DNA of 34,700 nt from Chloroflexota bacterium (GTDB lineage: Bacteria; Chloroflexota; Anaerolineae; CG2-30-64-16), in contig JAKPQT010000421.1 in NCBI GenBank assembly GCA_029555885.1, positions 1 through 34,700 on the forward strand, written 5' to 3'. A program made the translations under genes and the position numbers. Of the stretch, positions 25,878-33,966 are shown piece after piece. How positions within the stretch are numbered: position 1 is the stretch's first letter; each line of letters starts with the position of its first letter. The notes below the pieces were generated by a model that saw only the letters and a list, made by a program, of their open reading frames with translations, was not told the DNA's origin and did no database searches.

Positions 25878-25930
25878 TCCTCGTGAAGCACAGAACAAGA
25901 TTGCACCTACTTCCACGAGGCCGCCGGCAT

Positions 25931-26731
25931 ATGACCGAACTGCTGACTACCAGGCAAGTGCAAGCGCTGCTCCATATTGACCGGACCACCATCTATCGCA
26001 TGGTGGAAAGCGGCGAGTTGCCCGCGCTGCGCGTGGGCAAGCAATGGCGGTTTGCGCGCGCCCAGGTTGAATTGTGGTTACAAACCCGTCAGGCCAGCGG
26101 CTTCCAGGCGGGTCTCGCGGGATCGGACGCCGGCGCAAGCCAGTCTGCCAACCTGTACCTGGCAGCCGCCAACCCAGTTATCGAGATGGCAGCCGCGTCG
26201 GGCCGCAATGACCTGCGCGAGCTCCTGGCACTGTCCAGCACCCAGCTTATCCAGGACGCGTTTGCCGATGCTCTCGGCGTGATGATCGTCATTACCGACA
26301 TGGACGGCCAGCCGGTTACGCGCATCAGCAACCCGTCGCCCTTCTTTCGCGCCCTGACGACCAGGAATGCAGGCGCAGTCAGCCAGTGCGTGGTCACGTG
26401 GCAGCAACTCGCCAACGAGCCCGCACTGGAGCCGAAGTGGGCGCTCAACGAGATGGGGCTGCTGTGCACGCGCGCGCTCATTCGCGTGGGCAGCGAGCTG
26501 CAGGGCATGGTCATGTTGGGCGGCCTGGCCCCGGAGGACTGGCCGCCGCCGGCAGAGCAGATCGCCGCGCTGGCCCGCCAGTTCGGCGCGGAGCCGCCCG
26601 TGGTCGCGGCACAGGTGAATGCCGTTCACCGGCTCGATGAGACCGGCATGGCGAAGGCGCTGCGCTCAGTCCAGCGCATTGCCGATGCGTTTGCGCACTT
26701 GATTGAAGACCGCCGTAAGACCTACAAGTAG
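25931..26731 (+). CDS. HTH (excisionase-type) regulator with PocR sensory domain
   Basis: The 266-residue protein starts MTELLTTRQVQALLHIDRTT, a helix_turn_helix_17/excisionase-type DNA-binding domain (residues 1-50; YRMVESGELPALRVGKQWRF). After an Ala-rich linker a PocR-type sensory domain covers about residues 88-215. It shows LIQDAFADALGVMIVITDMDG, SQCVVTW, and LLCTRALIRVGSELQGMVMLGG, with two conserved Cys. PocR domains sense small molecules. The frame opens at 25,883 but the ATG at 25931 begins the HTH domain. It is followed after 13 bases by the phosphoesterase and then the sulfur genes, so it is their likely regulator. The ligand is unknown. Confidence 0.83.
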   Translation: MTELLTTRQVQALLHIDRTTIYRMVESGELPALRVGKQWRFARAQVELWLQTRQASGFQAGLAGSDAGASQSANLYLAAANPVIEMAAASGRNDLRELLALSSTQLIQDAFADALGVMIVITDMDGQPVTRISNPSPFFRALTTRNAGAVSQCVVTWQQLANEPALEPKWALNEMGLLCTRALIRVGSELQGMVMLGGLAPEDWPPPAEQIAALARQFGAEPPVVAAQVNAVHRLDETGMAKALRSVQRIADAFAHLIEDRRKTYK

Positions 26732-26744
26732 AAGCGAGTGGAAA

Positions 26745-27542
26745 ATGGCCTTCAGCTTCGTCCAGATTACTGATCACCATCTCCAGGAATCGGAAACTGG
26801 CACGGTACGCGGCTTCGCCACCTGGGCATCCTACCGCGCCGTCCTGCGCGACATCGCGCAGCATGTCGCCGGCCACATCGACTTCATCGTCTCGATGGGC
26901 GATCTCGTAGACCCGGCGCCTGACTCGGCCTACCGGGCCGTGCTCCGCGCGCTGCACGCGGACCCGACGGGAGCGACGGCCCCTGGCCCGCTGCACGTGA
27001 CCGCGGAGGGTCTGAATGACATGCCGATGTACTTCATGCCCGGCAACCACGATGACCTGTCGGCCATGCTGCGCGTGCTCTTTCCGGGCAGCATGGACAT
27101 GGAGCGCATGAACGTACGCTTCGAGCATCAGGGCATCCGCTTCGTCTGCATCGACTGGGGCCGCGACCCCTATGCCCTGTCCACGCCGGAGATGTTCGAG
27201 TTTCTCGAAGAGAGCCTGGCCGACGGTATGCCCGCAGTCATCCTGACGCACCATCCCGTTGCCGAAGTAGATGCGGCCTGGCTGGACCAATTCCTCGCCC
27301 GCGATACGGACCGTTTCTGGGAGATTGTGCGCGGGAAGAACGTGCTCGGCGTATTGGCCGGCCATGTGCACATGTCTACAGAAAAGCTGGTTAGGAATAT
27401 CCCGGTCTACACCCTGCGCTCGACCGGTTTCCAGTTTGCGCGGCAGGATCATCCCGCCACACTGTTGCAGCCCCCGCACTATCGCCTCGTCACCATTCAC
27501 GACGGCATACTGACAAGCCGCTTGTATGAGGTAAGCATATGA
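26745..27542 (+). CDS. Calcineurin-like metallophosphoesterase (CpdA-like)
   Basis: The 265-residue protein has all the metal motifs of the class III cyclic-nucleotide phosphodiesterase group. ITDHHL gives Asp10 and His12; then come SMGDLVD, PGNHDD, LTHHPV and AGHVH. The rest of the fold fits a cytoplasmic enzyme with no signal peptide. The ATG at 26745, after GAGTGGAAA, is preferred to the open frame from 26,703, which overlaps the regulator. It overlaps the next gene in an ATGA junction, so it is probably co-translated with the SQR-like protein. The substrate may be cAMP or another phosphoester; the link to sulfur metabolism is only by position. Confidence 0.87.
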   Translation: MAFSFVQITDHHLQESETGTVRGFATWASYRAVLRDIAQHVAGHIDFIVSMGDLVDPAPDSAYRAVLRALHADPTGATAPGPLHVTAEGLNDMPMYFMPGNHDDLSAMLRVLFPGSMDMERMNVRFEHQGIRFVCIDWGRDPYALSTPEMFEFLEESLADGMPAVILTHHPVAEVDAAWLDQFLARDTDRFWEIVRGKNVLGVLAGHVHMSTEKLVRNIPVYTLRSTGFQFARQDHPATLLQPPHYRLVTIHDGILTSRLYEVSI

Positions 27543-28774
27543 AACAACTTCTGGTTCTGGGCGCCGGCACTGCCGGTACGATGGTCGTCAACAAGCTGCG
27601 TCCCCTGCTCGACGCCGACGAATGGAAGATCACCATCGTCGATCAGCACGAGACGCACTATTACCAGCCGGGCTTCCTGTTCATCCCGTTCGGGATGTAC
27701 AGCAAGAGCGACGTGGTCAAGCCGAAGCGCGACTTCATTCCCCCCGGCGTCGAACTGATTATGTCGCCTATTGAGATCATCGAGCCGGAGCACAACCGCG
27801 TCCGGCTGGTAAAAGAAGGCCGCTATCTCAATTATGATTTCCTGGTCATCGCGACCGGCGCGCACACGCGGCCGGAGCAGACACCCGGCCTCCAGGAGCA
27901 CGAGTGGTACAAGTCCATCTACGACTTCTACACTATCGAGGGCGCGCTGGCGCTGGCCCGCCATCTGCGCACGTGGCAGGGCGGCCGCCTGGTTGTTAAC
28001 GTCGTCGAGAATCCCATCAAGTGTCCCGTCGCGCCACTCGAGTTCCTCATGTTGGCCGACTGGTTCTTTCATGAGCAGGGCATCCGTGACCGGGTCGAGT
28101 TGGTCTACGCGACGCCGCTGTCGGGCGCGTTCACCAAGCCCATTGCGGCCAAGCACCTGGGCGACATCCTGGATCAGAAGGGCGTCAAGGTCGAGCCGGA
28201 GTTCATGGTGATGGAGGTCAACCCTGACGCGAAGAAGATCGTCTCCTATGATGAGCGCGAGGTGGAATACGACCTGCTGGTTACCGTACCGCTGAACATG
28301 GGCGACGAACTGATCGCGCGATCGGGCATGGGTGACGAACTGAATTACATCCCGGTCGATAAGCACACTTTCCTCTCACCCAAGTATGCGAACGTCTTCG
28401 TGTTGGGCGATGCCGCGGCCGTGCCGACCTCCAAGGCAGGCAGCGTTGCGCACTTTGCCGTGGATTGCTTCGCGGAGAACTTCGAGCGGTACATCGACGG
28501 GCTGGAGATGCTGCCCACGTTCGACGGGCACGCCAACTGCTTCATCGAGTCCGGCTTCGGCAAGGGCCTGCTGATCGACTTCAACTACGATGTCGAGCCG
28601 CTGCCCGGACGCTACCCCCTGCCGGGCGTCGGGCCGTTCACGCTGCTGCAGGAATCCGAGATGAACCACTGGGGCAAGATGATGTTCCGGTGGATGTACT
28701 GGAACATCCTGCTCAAAGGCCAGCAACTACCCCTGCCGGCGCGGATGAGCATGTCGGGCAAGTGGCGGCAGTAG
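27539..28774 (+). CDS. Sulfide:quinone oxidoreductase-like flavoprotein
   Basis: The 411-residue FAD protein starts MKQLLVLGAGTAGTMVVNKL and has YDFLVIATGAHTRPEQTPG and ANVFVLGDAAAVPTSKAG, the FAD-binding segments. ENPIKCPVAPLEF carries Cys162 and GHANCFIESGFGKG carries Cys334, matching the two cysteines that hold the sulfur chain in SQR. The first of the three classical Cys (near residue 128) is replaced, the region reading KSIYDFYTIEGA. The C-terminal MMFRWMYWNILLKGQQLPLP is an amphipathic membrane anchor as in SQR. It would oxidise sulfide and reduce quinone at the inner face of the membrane. It is coupled to the phosphoesterase and followed by DUF1641, tusE-like and dsrE2-like genes. Confidence 0.88.
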   Translation: MKQLLVLGAGTAGTMVVNKLRPLLDADEWKITIVDQHETHYYQPGFLFIPFGMYSKSDVVKPKRDFIPPGVELIMSPIEIIEPEHNRVRLVKEGRYLNYDFLVIATGAHTRPEQTPGLQEHEWYKSIYDFYTIEGALALARHLRTWQGGRLVVNVVENPIKCPVAPLEFLMLADWFFHEQGIRDRVELVYATPLSGAFTKPIAAKHLGDILDQKGVKVEPEFMVMEVNPDAKKIVSYDEREVEYDLLVTVPLNMGDELIARSGMGDELNYIPVDKHTFLSPKYANVFVLGDAAAVPTSKAGSVAHFAVDCFAENFERYIDGLEMLPTFDGHANCFIESGFGKGLLIDFNYDVEPLPGRYPLPGVGPFTLLQESEMNHWGKMMFRWMYWNILLKGQQLPLPARMSMSGKWRQ

Positions 28775-28784
28775 GAGGGCGCAC

Positions 28785-29483
28785 ATGGACCAGCCAACCG
28801 GGATTGCCGTCACGGACCCGACGGTCGCCGAGCTCCATCAGAAGCTCGACCTGCTGACCACTCAGGTGCACTATCTGACCGAGCAGGCGCAGCGCGCCGA
28901 ACGCGCCAGCCAGGAACGGGCCGAACTGATGCGCGACGCCATGCCCATCGTCAACGATGTGTTTCGCATCTCCGTCGAGCAACTCGAAGAGGTGCAGGAG
29001 TACGTAGACCTGGCTGACCTGCTGCGCCTGGTAAAACGTCTGCTGCGCAATGGACGCAACATCGAGAAGATGCTCGACCAACTCGAGAGCATCATGGACC
29101 TGCTGCAGACCGTGGGCCCGCTATCCGATGAGGCATTCGGCAAGGCCGTAGACTTGCTTCAACAGGCCGAGCACAAGGGCTACTTCCGCTTCGCACAGGG
29201 CGGCGCCCGCATCGTAGACAACGTTATGACCTCGTTCACCGAAGAAGACGTAAACCGCCTGGGCGATAACGTGGTGTTGATACTCAACACGGTCAAGGAC
29301 ATGACCCAGCCCGAAATCCTGGGCTTCGTCCGTACCTTGATGGCCCAGGCCGAGGTGGAGGTAGCGAAACCGGTCAACACATCGCTGCCCGCGCTGCTCG
29401 GCCAGATGCGTGACCCGGATGTGCGCCGCGGCCTCACGCTGACCATGCGCGTGCTCAAGCTCGTCGGCGCGCAAGCAAAGTAA
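28785..29483 (+). CDS. DUF1641-domain protein
   Basis: The 232-residue helical protein has an N-terminal coiled coil (about residues 15-55, ELHQKLDLLTTQVHYLTEQA and on). Repeated amphipathic helices follow. The DUF1641 segment lies in the middle (about 110-170, LSDEAFGKAVDLLQQAEHKG, IVDNVMTSFTEEDVNRLGDN). There are no cysteines. GGAGGG lies six bases before the ATG, 10 bases after the SQR-like stop. DUF1641 proteins are commonly found beside SQR-like flavoproteins; the function is unknown, perhaps a scaffold or membrane partner. Confidence 0.85.
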   Translation: MDQPTGIAVTDPTVAELHQKLDLLTTQVHYLTEQAQRAERASQERAELMRDAMPIVNDVFRISVEQLEEVQEYVDLADLLRLVKRLLRNGRNIEKMLDQLESIMDLLQTVGPLSDEAFGKAVDLLQQAEHKGYFRFAQGGARIVDNVMTSFTEEDVNRLGDNVVLILNTVKDMTQPEILGFVRTLMAQAEVEVAKPVNTSLPALLGQMRDPDVRRGLTLTMRVLKLVGAQAK

Positions 29484-29533
29484 AACTCATTTTCTGGCAG
29501 AGGGACGTTTCTAAGCACCCTCCCCAAAAAAAC

Positions 29534-29566
29534 AGACACCCGCTTTCTGGCAGAAAACGGGTGTCT
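29534..29566. repeat. Near-perfect palindrome between DUF1641 and tusE genes
   Basis: AGACACCCG (29534-29542) pairs with CGGGTGTCT (29558-29566), and inside them TTTCTG pairs with CAGAAA around one G. TTTCTGGCAGA occurs twice, at 29491-29501 and 29544-29554. There is no U-tract, so read-through to tusE is expected. Confidence 0.7.
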
Positions 29567-29592
29567 AACAACACTAATATGGAGAAACAACT

Positions 29593-29913
29593 ATGGCAAC
29601 CCGCACAATCGCAGGCAAGACCGTCCAGGTCAACGACGAAGGCTTTATGACCAACCCCGCCGAGTGGACGCGCGAGATGGCCCCCGAACTCGCGCAGGAA
29701 GAAGGCATCGCGGAACTCACGGCCGCGCACTGGAAGGTGATCGACTTCTGCCGGGAAAGCGCCAAGAGCCTCAACGGCAAGTCGCCCACGCTGCGCCAGA
29801 TCACGACTGGCACCGGCGTCTCCACCAAGGACCTGTTCGCCCTGTTCCCCAAGGGCCCGGCCAAGAAGGTCGCGAAGATCTCCGGCCTCGGCAAGCCCGA
29901 GGGCTGCGTCTGA
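29593..29913 (+). CDS. tusE: TusE/DsrC/DsvC-family sulfur relay protein
   Basis: The 106-residue protein matches the TusE/DsrC family: GFMTNPAEWTREMAPELA near residue 17, LTAAHWKVIDFCRE, TLRQITTGTG, KDLFALFPKGPAKKVAKISGL, and the C-terminal arm GKPEGCV with the penultimate Cys that carries the persulfide. The second Cys of true DsrC, 11 residues earlier, is Ala here, so it has the one-cysteine TusE-type arm. No dsrAB genes are present, which agrees with a transfer role rather than sulfite reduction. GGAGAAACA lies upstream of the ATG. The gene follows DUF1641 after about 110 bases with a palindrome, and is followed by a hairpin at 29928-29958. Confidence 0.9.
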   Translation: MATRTIAGKTVQVNDEGFMTNPAEWTREMAPELAQEEGIAELTAAHWKVIDFCRESAKSLNGKSPTLRQITTGTGVSTKDLFALFPKGPAKKVAKISGLGKPEGCV

Positions 29914-29927
29914 TCCCATTCAACCCG

Positions 29928-29958
29928 CTGTAGGGGCAGGGAGACCCCACCCCTACAG
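29928..29958. repeat. Hairpin after the tusE-like gene
   Basis: CTGTAGGGG and CCCCTACAG form a nine-base stem that continues imperfectly (GGG/CCC) around AGA. No U-tract follows. TGTAGGGGCA is found again at 32054-32063, after the radical SAM gene, so it is probably another dispersed palindrome. Confidence 0.65.
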
Positions 29959-29979
29959 CCTCACCAGAGAGGCATTCCA

Positions 29980-30483
29980 ATGACTGACGAAACTCGTAAG
30001 GTTGCATTCATCTGCTCCAAAGGCACGCTCGACATGGCCTACCCCGCCCTGGTGATGGGCTGGGCCGCGCTGGGCAACGGCATCGACGTTACCATCTTCT
30101 TCACCTTCTGGGGCATGGACATCATCAACAAGAACCGCATCGACCATCTGGAGCTTGCGCCGGTTGCCAACACCAGCATGAAGATGAGCATGATGGGCGT
30201 GGACACCGGCAACCTGGGCATCCCCAACCTGTTAGGTGTGCTGCCCGGCATGACCGCCTTTGCCACGAGCCTGATGCGCAAAAAGATCGCCGAGGTCGGC
30301 GCGCCGCCAGTGCGCGAGTACCTGCAAATGCTCGTGGACGGCGGAGCCAAGCTGTACGCGTGCAAGATGTCGGTGGACATGATGGGCCTGGAGAAGGAAG
30401 ACTTCGTCGACGGGGTCATCGACATCGTCACGGCCAGCGACTTCATGGACATGACCGAGGGAGCGCAGATCATCTTCATCTGA
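29980..30483 (+). CDS. DsrE2-like sulfurtransferase-family protein
   Basis: The 167-residue protein is of the DsrE/DsrF-like superfamily, DsrE2 type. It has KVAFICSKGTLDMAYPALVM with Cys12, VTIFFTFWGMDIINK, the Met-rich MKMSMMGVDTGNLGIPNLLG, a hydrophobic stretch to about residue 98, LYACKMSVDMMGL with Cys128 (the expected sulfur-carrying Cys), and a C-terminal GAQIIFI. DsrE2 proteins pass sulfur between TusA- or TusE-like partners. Here it sits directly after a TusE-like gene and downstream of SQR, supporting a persulfide relay. The hydrophobic middle suggests membrane association. A TusA gene is not in the window. Confidence 0.87.
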   Translation: MTDETRKVAFICSKGTLDMAYPALVMGWAALGNGIDVTIFFTFWGMDIINKNRIDHLELAPVANTSMKMSMMGVDTGNLGIPNLLGVLPGMTAFATSLMRKKIAEVGAPPVREYLQMLVDGGAKLYACKMSVDMMGLEKEDFVDGVIDIVTASDFMDMTEGAQIIFI

Positions 30484-30487
30484 GATC

Positions 30488-30610
30488 TGCCGCGGCCATC
30501 AACGAATCCGGCGCGGCCGTCAACGAATTCGTAAACGAATGAGCGAATCATTCCACCCGTCGACAATTCGTTCGTTGCCCGATTCGTTGACGGCCCCATT
30601 CGTTGACGAC
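30488..30610. repeat. AACGAAT palindromic array
   Basis: CAACGAATCCGG, CAACGAATTCG and AAACGAATGAGCG are mirrored by CAATTCGTTCG, GATTCGTTGACGG and CATTCGTTGACG. It starts shortly after the dsrE2-like stop codon and ends at the promoter of the next gene. It can fold as a long RNA hairpin. Confidence 0.75.
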
Positions 30611-30616
30611 CGCTTG

Positions 30617-30625
30617 TGGTATCAT
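30617..30625 (+). promoter_or_regulatory. Extended -10 promoter of the radical SAM gene (leaderless)
   Basis: TGG followed by TATCAT (30620-30625) gives an extended -10. The expected start falls at about 30,632, next to the ATG at 30633, so the mRNA would be leaderless. No ribosome-binding site is visible in front of the ATG. The preceding TGTGGTA matches the one before deoC. Confidence 0.5.
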
Positions 30626-30632
30626 TTCCCAC

Positions 30633-31976
30633 ATGACAATACCCGACTCCATTCCCGCCAGATATCACGTCCTGGCGAAGCCCACCGGCGCCATCTGCAA
30701 CCTGGACTGCAAGTACTGCTTCTTCCTGTCCAAGGAGCTGCTCTATCCGGGCAGCCGCTTCCGCATGGCCGACGACCTGCTGGTCTCATACATCCGGCAG
30801 TTGTTGGAGACGCAAAAGACTGCGGCCGAGGTCAATATCGCGTGGCAGGGCGGCGAGCCGACGCTGATGGGGCTGGACTTCTTCCGCCGCGTCGTCGAGC
30901 TGGCTGCGCAGTACCGCCAGCCCGGCCAGCGCATCCTGCACTCCATCCAAACCAACGGCACCCGGCTCGACGACGAATGGGCCGCCTTCTTCCGGCAGCA
31001 CAACTTCCTCGTCGGCCTGAGCGTGGACGGACCGCAGCCGTTCCACGACGCCTACCGCGTGGACAAGGGCGGGCAGGGCACGTTCACGCGGGTCATGCAG
31101 GGCTGGGAAGCGCTGCGCCGCCGCGCAGTGGACGTCAATATCCTTTGCACGGTCCATGCAGCCAACGCCGATCACCCGCTGGACGTCTACCGGTTCTTCC
31201 GCGACGAGCTGCGAGCCGAGTTCATCCAGTTCATCCCGATTGTCGAGCGCACGACGGCGGAGACGCTGCCGCTGGCCGAACAGGGCTGGACGGCAGCCCG
31301 CGAGGGGAGGCCGCTCTACATACAACACGGGGACCTGGTGACGACGCGCTCGGTCAGGCCGGAGCAGTACGGGCGGTTCCTGACCGCGATCTTCGATGAG
31401 TGGGTGCGCCGCGACGTGAGCCGCGTGTATGTGCAGGCGTTCGATGTCGCGCTGGGGTGCTGGCTGGGACAATACACGCTATGCATCCACACGCCGACGT
31501 GCGGCAACGCGCTCGCGCTGGAGCACAACGGCGACCTGTATGCGTGCGATCACTTCGTCGAGCCCGACTACCGCCTGGGCAACATCCTCGAGACGCCGAT
31601 GATCGAGCTCGTCGCGTCGCCGCAGCAGCGGCAGTTCGGCCTGGACAAGCTGACCACTCTCCCCCAATTCTGCCTGGACTGTGACGTACGCTTTGCCTGT
31701 CACGGCGGCTGCCCGAAGGACCGCTTCCTGCTGACGCCCGACGGTGAGCCGGGGCTGCACTATCTGTGCGCTGGCTACAAGGCCTTCTTCCACCACATCG
31801 CCGAGGCCATGAACTTCATGGCGGAGGAGCTGCGCCACAACCGCGCGCCCGCCGGGGTGATCGCCTACATGGCACGCAAGGATGCAGCGCTGCGCCAGGC
31901 CTTCGCGAAGGCGGGCCGCAACGATCCCTGCCCGTGCGGCAGCGGGAAGAAGTATAAGCAGTGTCACGGGCGGTGA
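30633..31976 (+). CDS. Radical SAM/SPASM protein, anaerobic sulfatase maturase type, with SEC-C tail
   Basis: The 447-residue protein has the radical SAM motif [10 protein letters not shown] near residues 22-31. It also has [26 protein letters not shown] and [15 protein letters not shown], all as in anaerobic sulfatase-maturating enzymes. A SPASM domain follows with cysteines in [21 protein letters not shown] and [20 protein letters not shown] for the auxiliary [4Fe-4S] clusters. The C-terminal [18 protein letters not shown] is a SEC-C zinc motif. Such enzymes turn Cys or Ser of sulfatases into formylglycine. No sulfatase is encoded in the window, so its substrate is not known. The ATG at 30633 is preferred over 30,603, which would be inside the promoter. 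Function by family is well supported; the substrate is not. Confidence 0.88.
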   Translation: MTIPDSIPARYHVLAKPTGAICNLDCKYCFFLSKELLYPGSRFRMADDLLVSYIRQLLETQKTAAEVNIAWQGGEPTLMGLDFFRRVVELAAQYRQPGQRILHSIQTNGTRLDDEWAAFFRQHNFLVGLSVDGPQPFHDAYRVDKGGQGTFTRVMQGWEALRRRAVDVNILCTVHAANADHPLDVYRFFRDELRAEFIQFIPIVERTTAETLPLAEQGWTAAREGRPLYIQHGDLVTTRSVRPEQYGRFLTAIFDEWVRRDVSRVYVQAFDVALGCWLGQYTLCIHTPTCGNALALEHNGDLYACDHFVEPDYRLGNILETPMIELVASPQQRQFGLDKLTTLPQFCLDCDVRFACHGGCPKDRFLLTPDGEPGLHYLCAGYKAFFHHIAEAMNFMAEELRHNRAPAGVIAYMARKDAALRQAFAKAGRNDPCPCGSGKKYKQCHGR

Positions 31977-32086
31977 CGGGGTGACGAGGGGAACAGGGGA
32001 ACAGGGGAATTGGGTAAAGGCAGGGGCAAGCCCTGCCCTTACCCTCGTTTGTTGTAGGGGCAAGGGCTTGCCTCTGCCCCGTGGTT
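31977..32086. repeat. Repeat-filled gap after the radical SAM gene
   Basis: The gap starts with GTGACGGGGTGACGAGGGGA and GGGGAACAGGGGAA, a short-unit array. Then follow GGCAGGGGCAAGCCCTGCCC and TTGTAGGGGCAAGGGCTTGC, GC-rich palindromes. It separates two convergent genes. No U-tract terminator is obvious. Confidence 0.6.
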
Positions 32087-33640
32087 CTACCGCGTGTGTT
32101 CCAGGATCCAGTCGCTCACGGTGCCCAGGAAGCCCGGGGCGAATTCCGGCGCCAGGGTTGCATACTCGCTGGGGCTGCCGGTTTCGGCCAGCTGGAACAG
32201 ATGGTTGGCGCCCGGGATGACCACGATCTCGTAATCCTCGTTGCCGCCGCGCTGTAGCGCCGCCTCGATGGCCTGGCGGTTGGATTCCGCGGGCACCTGG
32301 AGGTCGTATTCGCCAAGCACGGCCAGCACCGGCTGCTTCATCTTTTCGAGCGCCGGAGCCGGGTCGTAGCCCAGGAAGAACTTCATCCAGCCGCTCTGGA
32401 CGGCGGCCATCTGTACATCGACCATCTGCTGCACCCAGGCATCCAGGTCACCGACAGCCTGCTTCTGCTCATCTGTGAATGCCGCAGCAGCGTCCGCATA
32501 GGTCTGACGCAGGTCCGCCTCGACTGCGTCCCAACCCTCGCCGGTGAGCGCGGCGTCGATCATCCGCTTCTGCAAAGCCGTCTGTTTGGCAATGTCCGCC
32601 GCGCTCGCGCCGCCGGCCTGGGCAATGGCCGCGCCCTGTTCGACGATGAGCTTGTCGCCCGACAGCCCCGGCCCGGCCATCAACACGACAAACGCGATGT
32701 CGTCCGGCTTGGTTGCCAGCCCGTCCACCCCGCCCGTCGCCACGATGGGCGCAATGATGCCGCCCTCGCTGTGACCGAGCAAGCCGATCTTGTCTGCCGC
32801 AATCTCGGGCCGTCCCTTGAGATACGCTGCTGCCGCAGCCACATCGCCCGCGAAAGTCTCGCTGGTTTCGTCCATGCTGCCGCCGCCGCTGCCCCCGACG
32901 CCGCGGTCATCGTACCGCAGGACCGCGATGCCTTCCCGCGTCAGCTGATCGGCCAGCACGCCGAAGACCTTGAAGCCGAAGACTTCCTCATCGCGCGTGG
33001 ATGCACCGCTGCCGGTAATCAGCACGACCGCCGGGAACGGGCCTTCGCCCTCCGGCAGCGTCAGCGTACCAGCAAGGGTAATGTCACCGCTCTGGAACTC
33101 GACTTCCTCCGCGGTGTAGGGCAGCGCTTCCGCTGCGGCCCCGACGCGCGCCAATTCGAACGTCCCCTCGTACCCCGCCTGCGCAAAGGTTCCGGTGATG
33201 GTGTCGCCTGCCAGGGTCCCGTCGAAGACCGCAGTCCGCGGAGCCGGCAGCACCTCGACATGCAGCATGCCGTTCTCGAATGTTATCACGTCCAGCGGGA
33301 TGCCGTTGGCATTCTGCTGTGGGAAATCGACCGTCCCCGTGAGCCCAGCGCCATCGGCCTCAAACGCCATACGCGTGATGAGCTCCTGACCGGCTACAAC
33401 CGTCCGGCCTTCCCAATTCCCGATCACACCTGCACCGGCCTCGGCTGCCGCTGCAGGCTCTTCCACGGCGGCGGGCTCTGCGACCGCCGTGGGCTGTTCA
33501 ACTACCTCGGTCGGCTGTTCCACCGCCGCGGTCGGCTCAACGGGCACCGATGTCGCAGGCGTACACGCCTGCACCAACGCCAGAACCATCACCATCCCGG
33601 CGAGCAGGATGGCTCTACGCATAGCACCCATTATCATCAT
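32087..33640 (-). CDS. Lipoprotein with alpha/beta-hydrolase domain
   Basis: The 517-residue protein has a lipoprotein signal (MRRAILLAGMVMVLALVQAC, after a short MMIMGA) and a Val/Glu/Pro/Thr-rich linker. A beta-rich N-terminal domain covers roughly residues 75-175. An alpha/beta hydrolase fold of about 330 residues follows. The hydrolase shows VVLITGSGASTRDEEVFG, VLRYDDRGVGGSGGGS, the nucleophile elbow GLLGHSEGG, GEYDLQVPAESNR and GANHLFQ, giving Ser, Asp and His in order. It would hydrolyse an ester or peptide at the outer membrane face. GGAAGGAG lies before the ATG at 33640; a second ATG one codon later is equally possible. The longer frame to 33,766 is repeat sequence. Its substrate is unknown. 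Confidence 0.88.
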   Translation of the reverse strand: MMIMGAMRRAILLAGMVMVLALVQACTPATSVPVEPTAAVEQPTEVVEQPTAVAEPAAVEEPAAAAEAGAGVIGNWEGRTVVAGQELITRMAFEADGAGLTGTVDFPQQNANGIPLDVITFENGMLHVEVLPAPRTAVFDGTLAGDTITGTFAQAGYEGTFELARVGAAAEALPYTAEEVEFQSGDITLAGTLTLPEGEGPFPAVVLITGSGASTRDEEVFGFKVFGVLADQLTREGIAVLRYDDRGVGGSGGGSMDETSETFAGDVAAAAAYLKGRPEIAADKIGLLGHSEGGIIAPIVATGGVDGLATKPDDIAFVVLMAGPGLSGDKLIVEQGAAIAQAGGASAADIAKQTALQKRMIDAALTGEGWDAVEADLRQTYADAAAAFTDEQKQAVGDLDAWVQQMVDVQMAAVQSGWMKFFLGYDPAPALEKMKQPVLAVLGEYDLQVPAESNRQAIEAALQRGGNEDYEIVVIPGANHLFQLAETGSPSEYATLAPEFAPGFLGTVSDWILEHTR

Positions 33641-33663
33641 AACTCCTTCCTGTATCAGGACAT

Positions 33664-33752
33664 TGGAGTCGAGGCTTTGGCCGGCACTCGGACTACCCAA
33701 GTACACACCCCAGGCGTACTCGCACGCCCACCGGCTCAAGCCTCGACTCCGC
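33664..33752. repeat. Palindromic repeat with GGAGTCGAGGCTT arms
   Basis: TGGAGTCGAGGCTTTGGCCGG (33664-33684) and the reverse orientation CCGGCTCAAGCCTCGACTCC (33731-33750) match at 18 of 20 positions. The first arm recurs in the glycosyltransferase gene at 20937-20957. It lies in the divergent gap between the hydrolase and SMP-30 genes. The rest of the gap (33753-33925) shows no gene. Confidence 0.75.
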
Positions 33753-33925
33753 TCACACGCGGCCATTGCCAGAGATCCGAGTATACCTCACGTCAGGGAA
33801 ATACTACCTGCCTGCGCCTGGACACCTGCCGGACAAGGAGACGACAACCTGACGGTCGGCCTCAGTGAGCATACCGCAATCTATATCTATACGGCTCGAA
33901 GTGCTGGCAGTTTCGTGAAACCGGG

Positions 33926-33934
33926 TGCTATAAT
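33926..33934 (+). promoter_or_regulatory. Extended -10 promoter of the SMP-30 gene
   Basis: TGC directly followed by a perfect TATAAT (33929-33934) is a consensus extended -10. The expected start is near 33,941, about 26 bases before the ATG. The -35 region is weak. Confidence 0.65.
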
Positions 33935-33966
33935 GGGTCCACCATCATCGCACGCGAGAGGTCACC

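Noticed and set aside
29593..30483. Dissimilatory sulfite reductase (dsr) cluster
   Set aside because: The DsrC-like protein has the one-Cys TusE arm, and no dsrAB, dsrEFH trio or dsrMKJOP genes are present.
30587..30608. TTGACG as -35 boxes for the radical SAM gene
   Set aside because: The distances to the -10 (27 and 11 bases) are wrong, and these sequences are units of the AACGAAT array.
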